Shown piece after piece: positions 9,381 to 19,383 of a stretch of 64,000 bases of DNA. The notes below the pieces were generated by a model. That model saw nothing but the letters and a program-made list of their open reading frames with translations. It was not told where the DNA came from and searched no databases. Position 1 is the first letter of the stretch; each line of letters starts with the position of its first letter. The position numbers and the translations under genes are program-made. Source of the stretch: Bacteroidota bacterium (lineage in GTDB: Bacteria > Bacteroidota > Bacteroidia > Cytophagales > Cyclobacteriaceae); the NCBI GenBank assembly GCA_016178785.1, contig JACOSO010000016.1, positions 1-64,000 of the forward strand. Reading direction: 5' to 3'.

Positions 9381-9945
9381 TTTCTCTTGCGCATCCAAAA
9401 ATGAAAAGCTTCCAATTCTCGGCAGTCGCGAATGGAACGGTAAAGACACAATCTATCACACAATCGCTCCGTTTCAATTCGTAGATCAAGACAGCTCATT
9501 GATTACCAACTCAACATTCAAAGACAAAATCTATGTAGCCGATTTTTTCTTTACGTCATGCCGCACTATCTGCCCGATTATGAAAACACAAATGCTGCGT
9601 GTGTATGAAGCCATCCAAAATATGCCCGATGTGCTGCTGCTCTCTCACTCCATCGATCCTGAATATGATACGGTGGCGTTGCTTCACGATTTTGCCGATC
9701 GGCTCGGAGTAGAAAGCAAGCGTTGGCATTTTGTGACAGGCGTTAGAGACTCCATTTTCAAAATTGCGCAGACCAGTTATTTCACCACCGCAATGGAAGA
9801 TAAGACAGAGCCGGATGGCTATATTCACAGCGGAGCATTCCTATTGATCGACAAGCAAGGCCGCATTCGCGGAAAGTATGATGGCACTAAAGAGGATGAT
9901 GTGAATCGGTTGATTGGGGATATTAAGTTGTTACGCAATGAGTAA
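9316..9945 (+). CDS. SCO1/SenC-like thioredoxin-fold lipoprotein
   Basis: The SCO1/SenC domain carries the copper-binding CxxxC in FTSCRTICPIMK and the downstream His in YIHSGAFLLIDKQGRIRGKY. The family delivers copper to cytochrome oxidase CuA or acts as a thiol-disulfide reductase. The N-terminus is a lipoprotein signal peptide (CLLLTAYCLLFSC). The start is uncertain: the frame is open from 9214, with ATGs at 9241, 9250, 9265, 9316 and 9328. I chose 9316 because it gives a compact signal peptide and no overlap with the MOSC gene. The hydrophobic core and most of the n-region are encoded by the repeat block at 9263-9380. The stop overlaps the start of the following cytochrome c, so the two are probably translated together. 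Confidence 0.82.
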   Translation: MLWTMDYRSWTYCLLLTAYCLLFSCASKNEKLPILGSREWNGKDTIYHTIAPFQFVDQDSSLITNSTFKDKIYVADFFFTSCRTICPIMKTQMLRVYEAIQNMPDVLLLSHSIDPEYDTVALLHDFADRLGVESKRWHFVTGVRDSIFKIAQTSYFTTAMEDKTEPDGYIHSGAFLLIDKQGRIRGKYDGTKEDDVNRLIGDIKLLRNE

Positions 9946-10420
9946 TTTCAAATTCAGGATTCAAAATTCAAGATTCAAAATAGGTCTGCCAAAATTTGGA
10001 ATTTGGAATTTGGAATTTGGAATGAGCTTGTTCGTAGTCTTTGTTTTGGTATCAGGGTGCTCAACACACGATCCAAAGTTTCAACAATACTATGCTCAAG
10101 GCCAGGTGCTTTATGAAAAACACTGCAGCAACTGTCATCAGAAAACAGGGCAGGGCCTTGGGCGGGTCTATCCGCCACTTGCTTCGAGCGATTATCTAGA
10201 TGCTAATTTTGAGAAGTTGCTTTGCCTGATGAAGTACGGTGTGCAGGGTGAGATCGTAGTCAACGGAAAAAGCTTCAACAAGCCTATGCCCGCAATTCCA
10301 TCGCTCACAGAATTGGAGATTGCCGAAATCACAACCTACATTGGCAACTCCTGGGGCTCACAGCAAGGGTTAATTGACGTCACAAAAGCATCGAAAATTC
10401 TAGGAAGTTGCACTCACTGA
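9938..10420 (+). CDS. Cytochrome c lipoprotein
   Basis: A monohaem class I cytochrome c with CSNCH for covalent haem attachment, a downstream Met ligand region (NKPMPAIPSLTE) and a C-terminal helix. A lipobox VLVSGC anchors it to a membrane facing the periplasm. The ATG at 9938 overlaps the SCO1-like stop; an internal ATG at 10022 gives a cleaner signal peptide (MSLFVVFVLVSGC) and may be the real start. The roughly 28 residues between the two ATGs are encoded by TTCAAAATTC and AATTTGGAAT repeats. Translational coupling to SCO1 suggests a role in copper/haem electron transfer, but its partner oxidase is not adjacent. Confidence 0.83.
   Translation: MSNFKFRIQNSRFKIGLPKFGIWNLEFGMSLFVVFVLVSGCSTHDPKFQQYYAQGQVLYEKHCSNCHQKTGQGLGRVYPPLASSDYLDANFEKLLCLMKYGVQGEIVVNGKSFNKPMPAIPSLTELEIAEITTYIGNSWGSQQGLIDVTKASKILGSCTH
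9945..10022. repeat. Family C repeats (TTCAAAATTC and AATTTGGAAT units)
   Basis: Tandem degenerate copies of AATTCARRATTCAAAATTC are followed by four AATTTGGAAT units. They separate the SCO1-like stop from the signal peptide of the cytochrome c and stay open in the cytochrome frame. Confidence 0.65.
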
Positions 10421-10465
10421 TTTTTATTTCTTGCTGCTTTTAATTTACTTAAGCTTGTTTAACCT

Positions 10466-11521
10466 ATGAAGCGCCCCAATTATCGCAGAGTTCTAGCAAG
10501 TATTTTTGCATTTGCCCTTGTTTACGGAAGCCTTCTGACTTTACTTCTCAGATTGGAGTCAGGACAGCCGAATAGTAAACTGAACACCGTGCAAGATGCC
10601 ATGTGGTATATGGTGGAAACACTCACCACTGTTGGCTATGGCGATGCGTTGCCAGTCACTTACTGGGGGCGTATGATTGGTTTTGTATTTTTACTTTCAA
10701 GTTTAGGCGTTTATGGTTTTATCATTGGCCAGATTGCAAATATTATGGGTACACTAAGAGAACAAAAGGAGTTAGGTCTCAATGGCACCAACTTCAAAAA
10801 CCACGTGGTGATCATCGGGTGGAATGACTTCGGTCAGTCGGTGATAAGCCATCTCATTGGCGCAGGCAAGCAAGTTGCCGTAATCACCAAAGACCGGGGG
10901 CACATCGACATTATTCGCGAATACTACACTTCCGACCTGGTGTACACCCTCTTCTCAGACTATAATAATTTTGACCAGCTCGAAAAGTCGAATATCCGTG
11001 AAGCTTCGATCGTATTTGTCAATCTCAATGATGACACCGAAAAATTAGTGTATATCATCAATATCAAAAAACATTTTGAAAACCTCAACTATGTGGTGAC
11101 ACTCGACAATGGAAATTTGAAGAGCACATTCATGCATGCAGGAGTTACTTACACCATTTCTAAAAATGAAATCTCTTCCAAGCTTTTAGCAAGTTATATC
11201 TACGAACCTGACGTTGCTTTCTTCAGCGAAGAGTTGATTGCGTACGCGCACGAAGCCGATGAATATGACATGAAACAACTTCTTGTTAAACCGGATAATA
11301 TTTATGCCAATACTCCATACAACAAAGCCTTTTTTGATCTGAAGAAAGATTGCAATGTTGTTTTGATCGGCTTAGTGAAGCATGTCAATGGCGTGCGCAA
11401 ACTCATGAAGAATCCAGAAGGCGATGTAAGAATTGAAACAGGGGATTATCTGCTAATGATGATGGATGGGAAAGGCCGTGATAAATTGAGCAAACTTTTC
11501 CACATTGAAGAAGGAATCTAA
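10466..11521 (+). CDS. Potassium channel with TrkA-N (RCK) domain
   Basis: A 351-residue ion channel subunit. A first membrane helix (about 8-27) is followed by the pore loop with the selectivity filter TTVGYGD (about 50-56) and a second helix (about 68-90). Then comes a Rossmann-type RCK/TrkA-N domain starting at HVVIIGWNDFGQSVISHL and a C-terminal TrkA-C-like part. It is predicted to form a tetrameric K+ channel gated by a cytoplasmic nucleotide or ion ligand. The nucleotide-binding glycine pattern is GWNDFGQS rather than GxGxxG. The stop overlaps by 4 nt the stop of the hybrid kinase on the opposite strand, so the pair is tail to tail with no room for a terminator. Confidence 0.92.
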   Translation: MKRPNYRRVLASIFAFALVYGSLLTLLLRLESGQPNSKLNTVQDAMWYMVETLTTVGYGDALPVTYWGRMIGFVFLLSSLGVYGFIIGQIANIMGTLREQKELGLNGTNFKNHVVIIGWNDFGQSVISHLIGAGKQVAVITKDRGHIDIIREYYTSDLVYTLFSDYNNFDQLEKSNIREASIVFVNLNDDTEKLVYIINIKKHFENLNYVVTLDNGNLKSTFMHAGVTYTISKNEISSKLLASYIYEPDVAFFSEELIAYAHEADEYDMKQLLVKPDNIYANTPYNKAFFDLKKDCNVVLIGLVKHVNGVRKLMKNPEGDVRIETGDYLLMMMDGKGRDKLSKLFHIEEGI

Positions 11522-14500
11522 CGCTCAATGCGCAGTTCTTCTTCTAAGCCTTTGATTAACTCATCTGCTATTCTATCGAAGTCGTGCAAATCTGCTTTCC
11601 TGATTTCCTTGTGATCATGAAGCTTTTCTTTTAGCTCAGCGGCTGCCTTGCTAAACTCCTGATTATTGATGATCGCCAGGGTAGTCTTTGACCTGTGAAG
11701 TACTTTCTCATAATCTTCAGGATCTTTTTTTTCGATTGAGCTTCTCAATGCTGCCTTAAGTTCTTGAAGGTTGTCGATAAACAAGATGGCCAACTCGCGT
11801 TTCATTTCTGCATTTCCCCCAGCGTAAAGATCAAACGCGTCACTAGGTAATTTTTGGGACGGTTGGGACTTTTTCAATTTTTCCGGCACTAACTCCAATA
11901 TCTTCTCCCTTAGTTCTTGTGGTTGAAAGGGCTTCGTAATAAATCCATTGAATCCCGACAATTCCGCTTTTTTCTTCTCTTCAATCATAGCAGAAGCAGA
12001 CAATGCGAGGATGGGCAGAGTTTTAAAGTGCGGATCATTCATGGCGCGAATGAGTTGCGTAGCTTGATAGCCATCCATCTCCGGCATTTGCAAATCCATC
12101 AGGATAATATCAAATTTATTTTGGGTGATTATTTCACAGGCTTCGCGTCCGTCATTGGCAAAACTCACCACCATTCCCCACTTCTTTAAGAAATTTCCGG
12201 CTACAACTTGATTCACTTTGTTATCCTCAACCAATAGTACCTCGATACCAGTGGCACTGCCCACATCATTTCGTTTTTGCACTTCTTTTTGAAGAGAGTC
12301 ACTTCTCCCCTCTTTCAACTGAAGGTCAAATGAGAATTCAGAGCCCGCGCCAAACTCACTTTGTAATTTTATTTCACTGCCCATCAGTTTGACCAGCTTC
12401 TGCGAAATGGACAATCCTAAACCTGTGCCACCATATTTTCGCGTAATGTCACTGCCGGCCTGAGTAAAATTCTCAAACACTTCACCTACTTTTTCCCGTT
12501 TAATACCAATGCCTGTATCCTTGATCGAAAACCTTATTAAATGATTGTGTCCTTCGCGTCTGAGCTCCGAAACGATGACATGTACGTAGCCTCGCTCAGT
12601 AAACTTGATAGCATTGCCGATTAGGTTGTTCAGCACCTGTCCTACGCGCACAGGGTCGCCTAAGACAGTTTCAGGCAACCGCCCATGCATTTCTAATTTT
12701 AAATCGATGCCTTTATCTGTCGCTCTATTTTTTAAGAGATTAATATTATGCCCCAGAATTTCTTTGAGATTGAAATTGATTTCTTCGAGATTGATTTTTC
12801 CTGCCTCAATTTTATTGAAATCAAGAATGTCATTGATAATTGCGAGCAGGTTCTCCCCGGAAAATTTCAAGAGGTTGAGGCTTTCTATCTGGTCTTCGCG
12901 CGGATTTTCTTCAAGCATCAGGTTGGTCAGTCCAATGATGGCGTTCATTGGTGTGCGAATTTCATGACTCATCGTGCTGAGGAACATGCTCTTTGCTTTT
13001 GACGCCTCCTCCGCTTTTTCTTTTGCTTCCTCTAATGCAATTTCATGAAGTTTCCTTGCGGAGATATCGCGCAAGGTTGACTGAAAACCAATCAATGATC
13101 CTCCTTGAAAAACAGGTTTCATTACATTTTCAACCCAAATGATTCCGCGATGTTTGCTCATCAGCCGGAAGCGTATGGGCTCCAATGGCTCGCCTTTTGT
13201 CATTTTATCTAATAGTTCAGGAACTCGCGCTGTCACTTGCTGAGCATCCTCTTCATGCATGAAGTCAGTGCCGATTTTGCCAACCAGTTCTTCCGGTTTA
13301 TATCCGTGCAAATCCACACATGAAGGAGAGATGTACTCGAAAGTGCCATCGATTTTGTGCAAACTGATTACATCACTTGAATTCTCAGAAACCAACCGAT
13401 AAATCTTTTCACTTTCGTGTAATTTATCTTCGAGCAGTTTTCTTTGATTAATGTCGCGAATGGAAGCGAGTACCAATTGCTTGCCAGCCTTTTCATCTTG
13501 CAATAGTTTTATCTGCGCTTCCACCCAAATGTACTCGTTGTTCTTTTTTCGCAGCCGCGCAATAGTCCGCGCAATGGGTATCTTATTTTTTCGTATTTCT
13601 TCACCTTGTGAGTAAACCATATCCACATCATCGGGGTGGGTAAGATCTAAAATTCGCTTTTTGCCAATCAGCTCCTCCGGCTCATACCCCAACATCTCCT
13701 TTACCGAGGGGGATACGTAAATGAATTTTCTTTCGGAATCTGCAAGGGAAATAATGTCATTCTGATTTTCTGAAAGCAGCCGATAAACATGTTCGCTTTC
13801 TCTTAATTTTTCTTCAAGCAATTTTCTTTCGTGGACATCACGTAAAGAGGATTGGACTAATTGTTCTTTCGATTGACTGTCATGAAAAAGCTTTGAATGC
13901 GATTCTACCCAGCGATATTCACCATCTTTTTTTTTCATCCGGAAAACGGGTCGTACAATTTCTTCAGCGTTGGTGCGGATGCTATCTCCTTTTTGCCGGA
14001 CCAGTTCCCAATCTTCCGGATGAATTAAATCGCTCACCAATGCGCCAATTAATTCTTCCGGCAGATAGCCCAATATTTCTTTTACAGACGGAGAGATGTA
14101 AACTATTCTCCGCTCAGAATTAGTAAGGACTATAATATCTAGGGAGTTTTCTGAGAGAAGTCGATATCTTTTCTCACTTTCTTGTAATCTTTGCTCAGCT
14201 AACTTTTGCCGTGTGATGTCTTCAATGCTTCCAATGTAGCCCGTGAATTTTCCCTCCGAATCTCTGAGCGGTGTGGCCTGATTCTTAACCCAGCGCAAAC
14301 CTTTGATAGGATTATCGAAACGGAATTCGAGTTTAAAATCGGCCTGATTGGATACGGATTCTTTCCAGGCATCAATTACCCTTTGGCGGTCTTCGAAAAA
14401 AATGGCCAGCGCCCAGCCTGTGCCAAGAGCCTCAGTTTGTGTACGACCCGTTATTTCTCTCCATGCTTTATTGACGTACGTGCGATGGCCTTCGGCATCT

Positions 14501-14598
14501 GTTTTGTAAATGCCGATCGGGGTGTTTTCTGCCAGCGTTTGAAAACTTACTTCACTATCATCACCCTCCGGGCTTTCAGGGACTATAGACTTTGGCAT
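11518..14598 (-). CDS. Hybrid sensor histidine kinase, four PAS domains, receiver and HPt-like tail
   Basis: A 1026-residue cytoplasmic hybrid kinase. Four PAS/PAC units occupy about residues 15-140, 145-270, 275-400 and 400-525; the last three share YRLLSEN-type starts and look like internal duplications. They are followed by HisKA with phospho-acceptor His in TMSHEIRTPMNAIIG, HATPase_c with DTGIGI and GTGLGLSIS, and a receiver domain with VLLVEDNKVNQ and the acceptor Asp in ILMDLQMPEMDG. A C-terminal HPt-like helical bundle has a candidate His in VLHRSKTTL, which lacks the canonical HxLKG motif. It probably relays phosphate within one chain or to an unlinked regulator. No membrane segment is seen. 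Confidence 0.92.
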   Translation of the reverse strand: MPKSIVPESPEGDDSEVSFQTLAENTPIGIYKTDAEGHRTYVNKAWREITGRTQTEALGTGWALAIFFEDRQRVIDAWKESVSNQADFKLEFRFDNPIKGLRWVKNQATPLRDSEGKFTGYIGSIEDITRQKLAEQRLQESEKRYRLLSENSLDIIVLTNSERRIVYISPSVKEILGYLPEELIGALVSDLIHPEDWELVRQKGDSIRTNAEEIVRPVFRMKKKDGEYRWVESHSKLFHDSQSKEQLVQSSLRDVHERKLLEEKLRESEHVYRLLSENQNDIISLADSERKFIYVSPSVKEMLGYEPEELIGKKRILDLTHPDDVDMVYSQGEEIRKNKIPIARTIARLRKKNNEYIWVEAQIKLLQDEKAGKQLVLASIRDINQRKLLEDKLHESEKIYRLVSENSSDVISLHKIDGTFEYISPSCVDLHGYKPEELVGKIGTDFMHEEDAQQVTARVPELLDKMTKGEPLEPIRFRLMSKHRGIIWVENVMKPVFQGGSLIGFQSTLRDISARKLHEIALEEAKEKAEEASKAKSMFLSTMSHEIRTPMNAIIGLTNLMLEENPREDQIESLNLLKFSGENLLAIINDILDFNKIEAGKINLEEINFNLKEILGHNINLLKNRATDKGIDLKLEMHGRLPETVLGDPVRVGQVLNNLIGNAIKFTERGYVHVIVSELRREGHNHLIRFSIKDTGIGIKREKVGEVFENFTQAGSDITRKYGGTGLGLSISQKLVKLMGSEIKLQSEFGAGSEFSFDLQLKEGRSDSLQKEVQKRNDVGSATGIEVLLVEDNKVNQVVAGNFLKKWGMVVSFANDGREACEIITQNKFDIILMDLQMPEMDGYQATQLIRAMNDPHFKTLPILALSASAMIEEKKKAELSGFNGFITKPFQPQELREKILELVPEKLKKSQPSQKLPSDAFDLYAGGNAEMKRELAILFIDNLQELKAALRSSIEKKDPEDYEKVLHRSKTTLAIINNQEFSKAAAELKEKLHDHKEIRKADLHDFDRIADELIKGLEEELRIER

Positions 14599-14643
14599 CT
14601 ATATAAATCTACAAAAAAATAAGCTCTTGGTGGTGAGCATTTT

Positions 14644-14678
14644 GGGCAAAAACAAGGGCGTGCACCTCTGCACGCCCT
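14644..14678 (-). terminator. Strong terminator downstream of clpB
   Basis: On the minus strand a 10-bp stem (AGGGCGTGCA at 14678-14669 with TGCACGCCCT at 14664-14655) closes a four-base loop and is followed by TTGTTTTTGCCC. It lies about 63 nt after the clpB stop and before the hybrid kinase start. Confidence 0.85.
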
Positions 14679-14691
14679 AACCCCAAAAACC

Positions 14692-14711
14692 TATCCCGCA
14701 GACGCGGGATA
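14692..14711. repeat. Palindrome TATCCCGC-N4-GCGGGATA
   Basis: A perfect 8-bp inverted repeat with a four-base spacer (AGAC) lies between clpB and its terminator. It has no T tract of its own and looks like a short palindromic repeat unit, not a terminator. No second copy was seen in this window. Confidence 0.55.
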
Positions 14712-14740
14712 AACCAAACCCCACAAACCAACAATCTTTA

Positions 14741-17356
14741 TTAACCTGTTACTTCAATTGAATCGCTGTTTATAAACTCAAATTCAACGCCATTTTTCAT
14801 ATCAACGAAAATTTGCGAGTCCTTGTTCACTTTGCCCGATAAAATTTGTTTTGATAATTCATTTAAAATTTCGCGTTGCATCACCCGTTTCAGGGGACGG
14901 GCTCCAAACTGGGGATCGAAGCCTAATTTGGCCAACCGATCGAGAGCCGCCTCTGATATTTCAAGAGATACTCCGCTTTCAGCTAAACGTTTCTTCACCA
15001 GTTCAAATTGTATGGCCACAACCTTGCGGATATCTTTTTTCGTAAGCGGTCGGAACATGATAATTTCGTCAATCCGGTTGATAAATTCCGGCCGCACCGA
15101 TTTCCTCAATAACGCAACTACTTCATCTTTAGTGCCTTCAACCACTTCGAAATAATTTTGGTCAGTGAGCTTTTCAAAATTCTCTTGAATGATCTGAGAA
15201 CCGATGTTTGTAGTCATTATGATGATGGTGTTTTTAAAATTCGCCACACGACCTTTATTGTCTGTGAGCCGGCCGTCATCCAAAACCTGAAGTAGTATGT
15301 TAAAAACATCGGGATGTGCTTTCTCAATCTCGTCCAGCAAGATCACGGAATACGGTTTCCTTCGAACAGCCTCTGTCAATTGTCCGCCTTCATCATAACC
15401 AACATATCCGGGAGGTGCACCAATCAATCGGCTTACACTATGGCTTTCCTGGTACTCACTCATGTCAATGCGCACCATTGAGTGTTCGTCATTGAACAAA
15501 TATTCTGCAAGCGCTTTGCTCAATTCCGTTTTACCTACGCCTGTTGTTCCCATAAAGATGAACGAACCAATAGGGCGTTTTGGATCTTGCAAGCCTGCCC
15601 GGCTTCTGCGCACGGCATCACTCAGCGCCCTGATAGCTTCCTCTTGACCTGCTACGCGTTTGCTCAATTCTTCCTCAAGATGGAGTAATTTTTCGCGATC
15701 ACTTTGCAGCATTTTAGAGACTGGGATGCCCGTCCATTTAGCTACTACTTCAGCAATATCTTCGCTGTCGACTTCTTCTTTTAGCAAGGAATGGTCGCCC
15801 TGCATTTCTTTCATTTGAGTTTGCAGACTTTTCAGGTTTTTTTCCGCCTCGGTAATTTTTCCGTAACGAATTTCTGCCACCCTTCCATAGTCGCCAGCTT
15901 TCTCAGCCTGTTCAGCTTCAAATTTTAATCGATCGATGTTTTCTTTTTCTTTTCGAATTTCATTCACTACCGATTTCTCGCTGTCCCATTTTGCTTTGAG
16001 GGAATTGCGTTCTCCGGAAAGCTCTGCAATCTCCTTACTCAAAACAGCTTCTTTGTCTTTGTTCTTTTCTCTGCGAATGGCTTCCCGTTCAATTTCTAAT
16101 TGCATGACCTTTCGATTGAGCTCATCAAGCTCTTCCGGGAGAGAATCCATTTCCAATCGCAACTTCGCAGCAGCTTCATCCATCAAATCGATTGCTTTGT
16201 CAGGAAGAAAACGATCACTGATATAGCGGCTTGAAAGTTCAACGGCAGAAATAACGGCATCATCCTTTATGCGAACACCGTGATGCAATTCGTATTTGTC
16301 TTTAATACCCCGCAAAATTGAAATCGAATCTTCTACATTAGGCTCATCAACCATCACCGCCTGAAACCTACGCTCGAGCGCTTTGTCTTTTTCAATGTGC
16401 TTTTGATATTCTTTTAATGTAGTTGCCCCGATTGCGTGAAGTTCACCACGGGCAAGAGCCGGCTTTAATAAATTTGCCGCATCCATTGCACCTTCGCCAC
16501 CGCCTGCACCAATGAGCGTGTGAATCTCATCAATGAACAAAATGATTTCTCCGTTGGAATCGGTCACTTCTTTGATCACGGCTTTCAGTCGCTCTTCAAA
16601 TTCGCCTTTGTATTTGGCTCCTGCTACGAGCAAACCCATATCCAGCGAGACAAGTGTTTTTGTTTTCAGTTTTTCGGGCACATCACCATTCACGATACGT
16701 TGAGCCATACCTTCAACAATGGCCGTTTTACCCACACCGGGTTCACCTAAAAGAATGGGGTTATTTTTCGTTCTGCGTGAAAGAATTTGCAACACGCGCC
16801 TGATCTCCTCATCACGACCGATTACAGGGTCAATTTTCCCTTTCTTGGCGAGATCATTTAAATTTTTGGAATAACGCTCAAGTGATTTGTATTTCGCCTC
16901 GGCATTCTGGTCAGTGACTTTTGATCCCCCACGCAATTCCTTTATGACTTTGATCAAACCTGCTCTGTCAAAACCCACATCTTTCATCAAAGAAGAAACT
17001 TTGTCCTTCGTGGCGAGAAGCGCTAACAATAAATGCTCGATCGAAACAAACTCATCTTTGAATTCACTCAATTCTTTTTCGGCAGTTTGCAAAACAGAAT
17101 TCGCAGTGTGCGATAAATAGGCTTGTTGCCCTGAAACTTTCGGATAGCCTTTTACAATTTCTTCCAGTTTGGTTTTGAGAATCGCTTCATTGACGTTCAT
17201 CTTTTTGATGACATAGTTTGAAACGTTCTCATCAGTTTCCAATATCGCTTGAAGCAGATGGCCCGGCTCAATCGCTTGTTGCTGATTGCCCGATGCAATG
17301 CTTGCTGCCTTTTGCAATGCTTCTTGCGACTTGATTGTAAATTTTTCGAAGTTCAT
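14741..17356 (-). CDS. clpB: ATP-dependent disaggregase ClpB
   Basis: An 871-residue Hsp100 chaperone that threads aggregated proteins through a hexameric ring together with DnaK. Domain order: N-terminal Clp repeat domain (1-145), NBD1 with Walker [10 protein letters not shown] and Walker B LFIDEIH, a long coiled-coil M domain (about 405-525), and NBD2 with Walker [10 protein letters not shown] and [12 protein letters not shown]. The pore loop is visible in [11 protein letters not shown]. The start at 17356 (MNFEKFT) is chosen over an upstream TTG because it is ATG and matches the family N-terminus; a GAAGG lies 9 nt upstream. It is monocistronic with a strong terminator. The length is normal. 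Confidence 0.98.
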   Translation of the reverse strand: MNFEKFTIKSQEALQKAASIASGNQQQAIEPGHLLQAILETDENVSNYVIKKMNVNEAILKTKLEEIVKGYPKVSGQQAYLSHTANSVLQTAEKELSEFKDEFVSIEHLLLALLATKDKVSSLMKDVGFDRAGLIKVIKELRGGSKVTDQNAEAKYKSLERYSKNLNDLAKKGKIDPVIGRDEEIRRVLQILSRRTKNNPILLGEPGVGKTAIVEGMAQRIVNGDVPEKLKTKTLVSLDMGLLVAGAKYKGEFEERLKAVIKEVTDSNGEIILFIDEIHTLIGAGGGEGAMDAANLLKPALARGELHAIGATTLKEYQKHIEKDKALERRFQAVMVDEPNVEDSISILRGIKDKYELHHGVRIKDDAVISAVELSSRYISDRFLPDKAIDLMDEAAAKLRLEMDSLPEELDELNRKVMQLEIEREAIRREKNKDKEAVLSKEIAELSGERNSLKAKWDSEKSVVNEIRKEKENIDRLKFEAEQAEKAGDYGRVAEIRYGKITEAEKNLKSLQTQMKEMQGDHSLLKEEVDSEDIAEVVAKWTGIPVSKMLQSDREKLLHLEEELSKRVAGQEEAIRALSDAVRRSRAGLQDPKRPIGSFIFMGTTGVGKTELSKALAEYLFNDEHSMVRIDMSEYQESHSVSRLIGAPPGYVGYDEGGQLTEAVRRKPYSVILLDEIEKAHPDVFNILLQVLDDGRLTDNKGRVANFKNTIIIMTTNIGSQIIQENFEKLTDQNYFEVVEGTKDEVVALLRKSVRPEFINRIDEIIMFRPLTKKDIRKVVAIQFELVKKRLAESGVSLEISEAALDRLAKLGFDPQFGARPLKRVMQREILNELSKQILSGKVNKDSQIFVDMKNGVEFEFINSDSIEVTG

Positions 17357-17571
17357 AGTTTTAACCTTCAAACCCGATCAGATCAAAACCCTGTCCACTT
17401 CGCAAAATGACCCATCTTCAAGAAAAAATGTCTTAGTAGGAAGACTAAATTTAAGACATTCAAGACAGTTTGACGTAACATTGATAGTAAGTCATTCTGA
17501 TTTCAGTCATGCCCCTAAAATGATTTTTGCTTAAAAGGTTTCTTTTATGCAACTTTTCTCACGACTTATCC

Positions 17572-19374
17572 ATGTCCAAAAAAATAAAACCCCAGAACAA
17601 TACCCTTCTTATTGAAGCCGCATGGGAGGTTTGTAACCAGGTGGGCGGCATCTACACGGTGATCCGATCGAAAGCACCTGAAATGATGAAGAACCATGGA
17701 GAGAATTTTTGCATGGTTGGCCCCCTCGTAAGCAAAGGCATTCTTGCTGAAATTGAAGTGATAGAAAATGCCGATGATGTCTTCGGCAAAGCTGCCATGA
17801 ATCTGCGAAAGAAGGGGTACGATGTGGTCTATGCAGAGTGGCTCATCACCGGAAAACCCAGAGTAGTGCTGCTCAATCCTTTGATTGAAGAGAAAGCATT
17901 GAACGTGGTGAAATACCTTTTGTGGAAGAATCATAGCATCAAAGTCTCTGATGGAAATAAGTTGATCGACCAAGTCATTGCCTTTGCTTTTTTGAACAAG
18001 CTTTTCTTTGATGAACTAACTAAGTTGGCCGAAGGAAAAAATATCATCGGGCATTTTCATGAGTGGATGGCGGGTTTGCCTATCCTGGATATAAGGCGCG
18101 AGAAAATGCCGGTAAAAACGGTCTTTACCACGCATGCCACTCAGCTCGGAAGACATCTTGCCATCAACTCGCCTTTGTTTTACGCGCACTTGCCCTTTTT
18201 TAAATGGGAAGATGAAGCAAAAAAATTTGGAGTAGAGACCGAAGCATCTATTGAATATGGATGTACCCAACTGTGTAATGTGCTTACTACCGTGAGTGAT
18301 GTAACCGCACGTGAATGTACGCACTTACTCAGGCGTAAGCCTGAAGTGATTACACCCAACGGACTCAATATAGAACGTTTCGAGGCACTACATGAATTTC
18401 AAAATCTGCATGTGCAGTATAAGGAACGAATTCAGGAATTTGTAATGGGTCACTTCTTTCAGTCGTACTCATTTGATCTTGAGAAAACCCTATATTTTTT
18501 TACATCAGGACGCTACGAATACAAAAATAAGGGCTTCGATTTAACCCTTGAGGCACTCTCTCATTTAAATGAACAATTGAAACAGGAAGGGTCTGATATA
18601 ACAGTGGTGATGTTTTTTGTGACGAAACAAGATTACCGAAGCATTAAACCCGAAGTGCTACAATCCCGAGCAGGAATGGAGGAGATAAGACAAGTATGCG
18701 AAGCGATTCAAAAACAAGTGGGGAAAAGGCTTTTTATTGAAAGCATCGCGCGTCAAGATCATCACTTGCCAGCACTGAACGATTTTGTGGATGAATATTG
18801 GATACTTCGCTATCGAAGGACAATTCAATCTTGGAAAAATGCACGACTGCCAACGGTAGTTACCCATCGACTGCTTCATGAAGATCAGGACGACATCGTA
18901 AAATTTGTTACAAGGAGAAATTTGCTTAACAAACCCGAGGACAAAGTCAAGATCGTTTATCATCCCGATTTCATCAACTCTACCAATCCGCTTTTTGGTT
19001 TGGATTATGGGCAATTCGTGCGTGGTTGTCATCTGGGAATTTTCCCGAGCTACTACGAGCCTTGGGGTTACACTCCCCTCGAATGCATGGCCAGTGGGAT
19101 ACCTGCTGTTACCAGCGACCTAAGTGGGTTTGGGGACTACTTAATGAAAAATATGCCTGATCACGAAAAGGGAGGAATGTTTGTAGTTGAAAGGGGTAAG
19201 CGCACCTTTGATTGGAGCGCGAAGCAGCTAAGCGCTTTCTTACATAAATTTTTGTCTCAGTCGAGGAGGGATCGAATTACGCAGCGCAACAATGTTGAAA
19301 GTTATTCATCTTCGTTTGATTGGGGCAAATTGATTAAACACTACGAAGATGCTTATGAATTGGCTATTCGCTAA
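17572..19374 (+). CDS. Glycogen synthase, GT3 (eukaryote-like) family
   Basis: About 600 residues. The N-terminal IEAAWEVCNQVGGIYTVIRSK is characteristic of the GYS/GSY-type glycogen synthases (CAZy GT3), not of bacterial GlgA (GT5). Other conserved parts are HFHEWMAGLP, TTHATQLGR, ITPNGLNIERF and the C-terminal catalytic segment FPSYYEPWGYTPLECMASGIPAVTSD with the Glu-x7-Glu pattern. It would elongate alpha-1,4-glucan from a nucleotide-glucose; GT3 enzymes of animals and fungi use UDP-glucose and are controlled by phosphorylation and glucose-6-phosphate, but the arginine cluster for that control was not verified here. ATG 17572 is chosen over a TTG at 17527. No other glycogen gene adjoins it. 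Confidence 0.88.
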   Translation: MSKKIKPQNNTLLIEAAWEVCNQVGGIYTVIRSKAPEMMKNHGENFCMVGPLVSKGILAEIEVIENADDVFGKAAMNLRKKGYDVVYAEWLITGKPRVVLLNPLIEEKALNVVKYLLWKNHSIKVSDGNKLIDQVIAFAFLNKLFFDELTKLAEGKNIIGHFHEWMAGLPILDIRREKMPVKTVFTTHATQLGRHLAINSPLFYAHLPFFKWEDEAKKFGVETEASIEYGCTQLCNVLTTVSDVTARECTHLLRRKPEVITPNGLNIERFEALHEFQNLHVQYKERIQEFVMGHFFQSYSFDLEKTLYFFTSGRYEYKNKGFDLTLEALSHLNEQLKQEGSDITVVMFFVTKQDYRSIKPEVLQSRAGMEEIRQVCEAIQKQVGKRLFIESIARQDHHLPALNDFVDEYWILRYRRTIQSWKNARLPTVVTHRLLHEDQDDIVKFVTRRNLLNKPEDKVKIVYHPDFINSTNPLFGLDYGQFVRGCHLGIFPSYYEPWGYTPLECMASGIPAVTSDLSGFGDYLMKNMPDHEKGGMFVVERGKRTFDWSAKQLSAFLHKFLSQSRRDRITQRNNVESYSSSFDWGKLIKHYEDAYELAIR

Positions 19375-19383
19375 TTTCCCATT

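Noticed and set aside
14692-14711. Second terminator for clpB
   Set aside because: The stem is perfect but is not followed by a T tract in either direction; the hairpin at 14655-14678 fits the role better.
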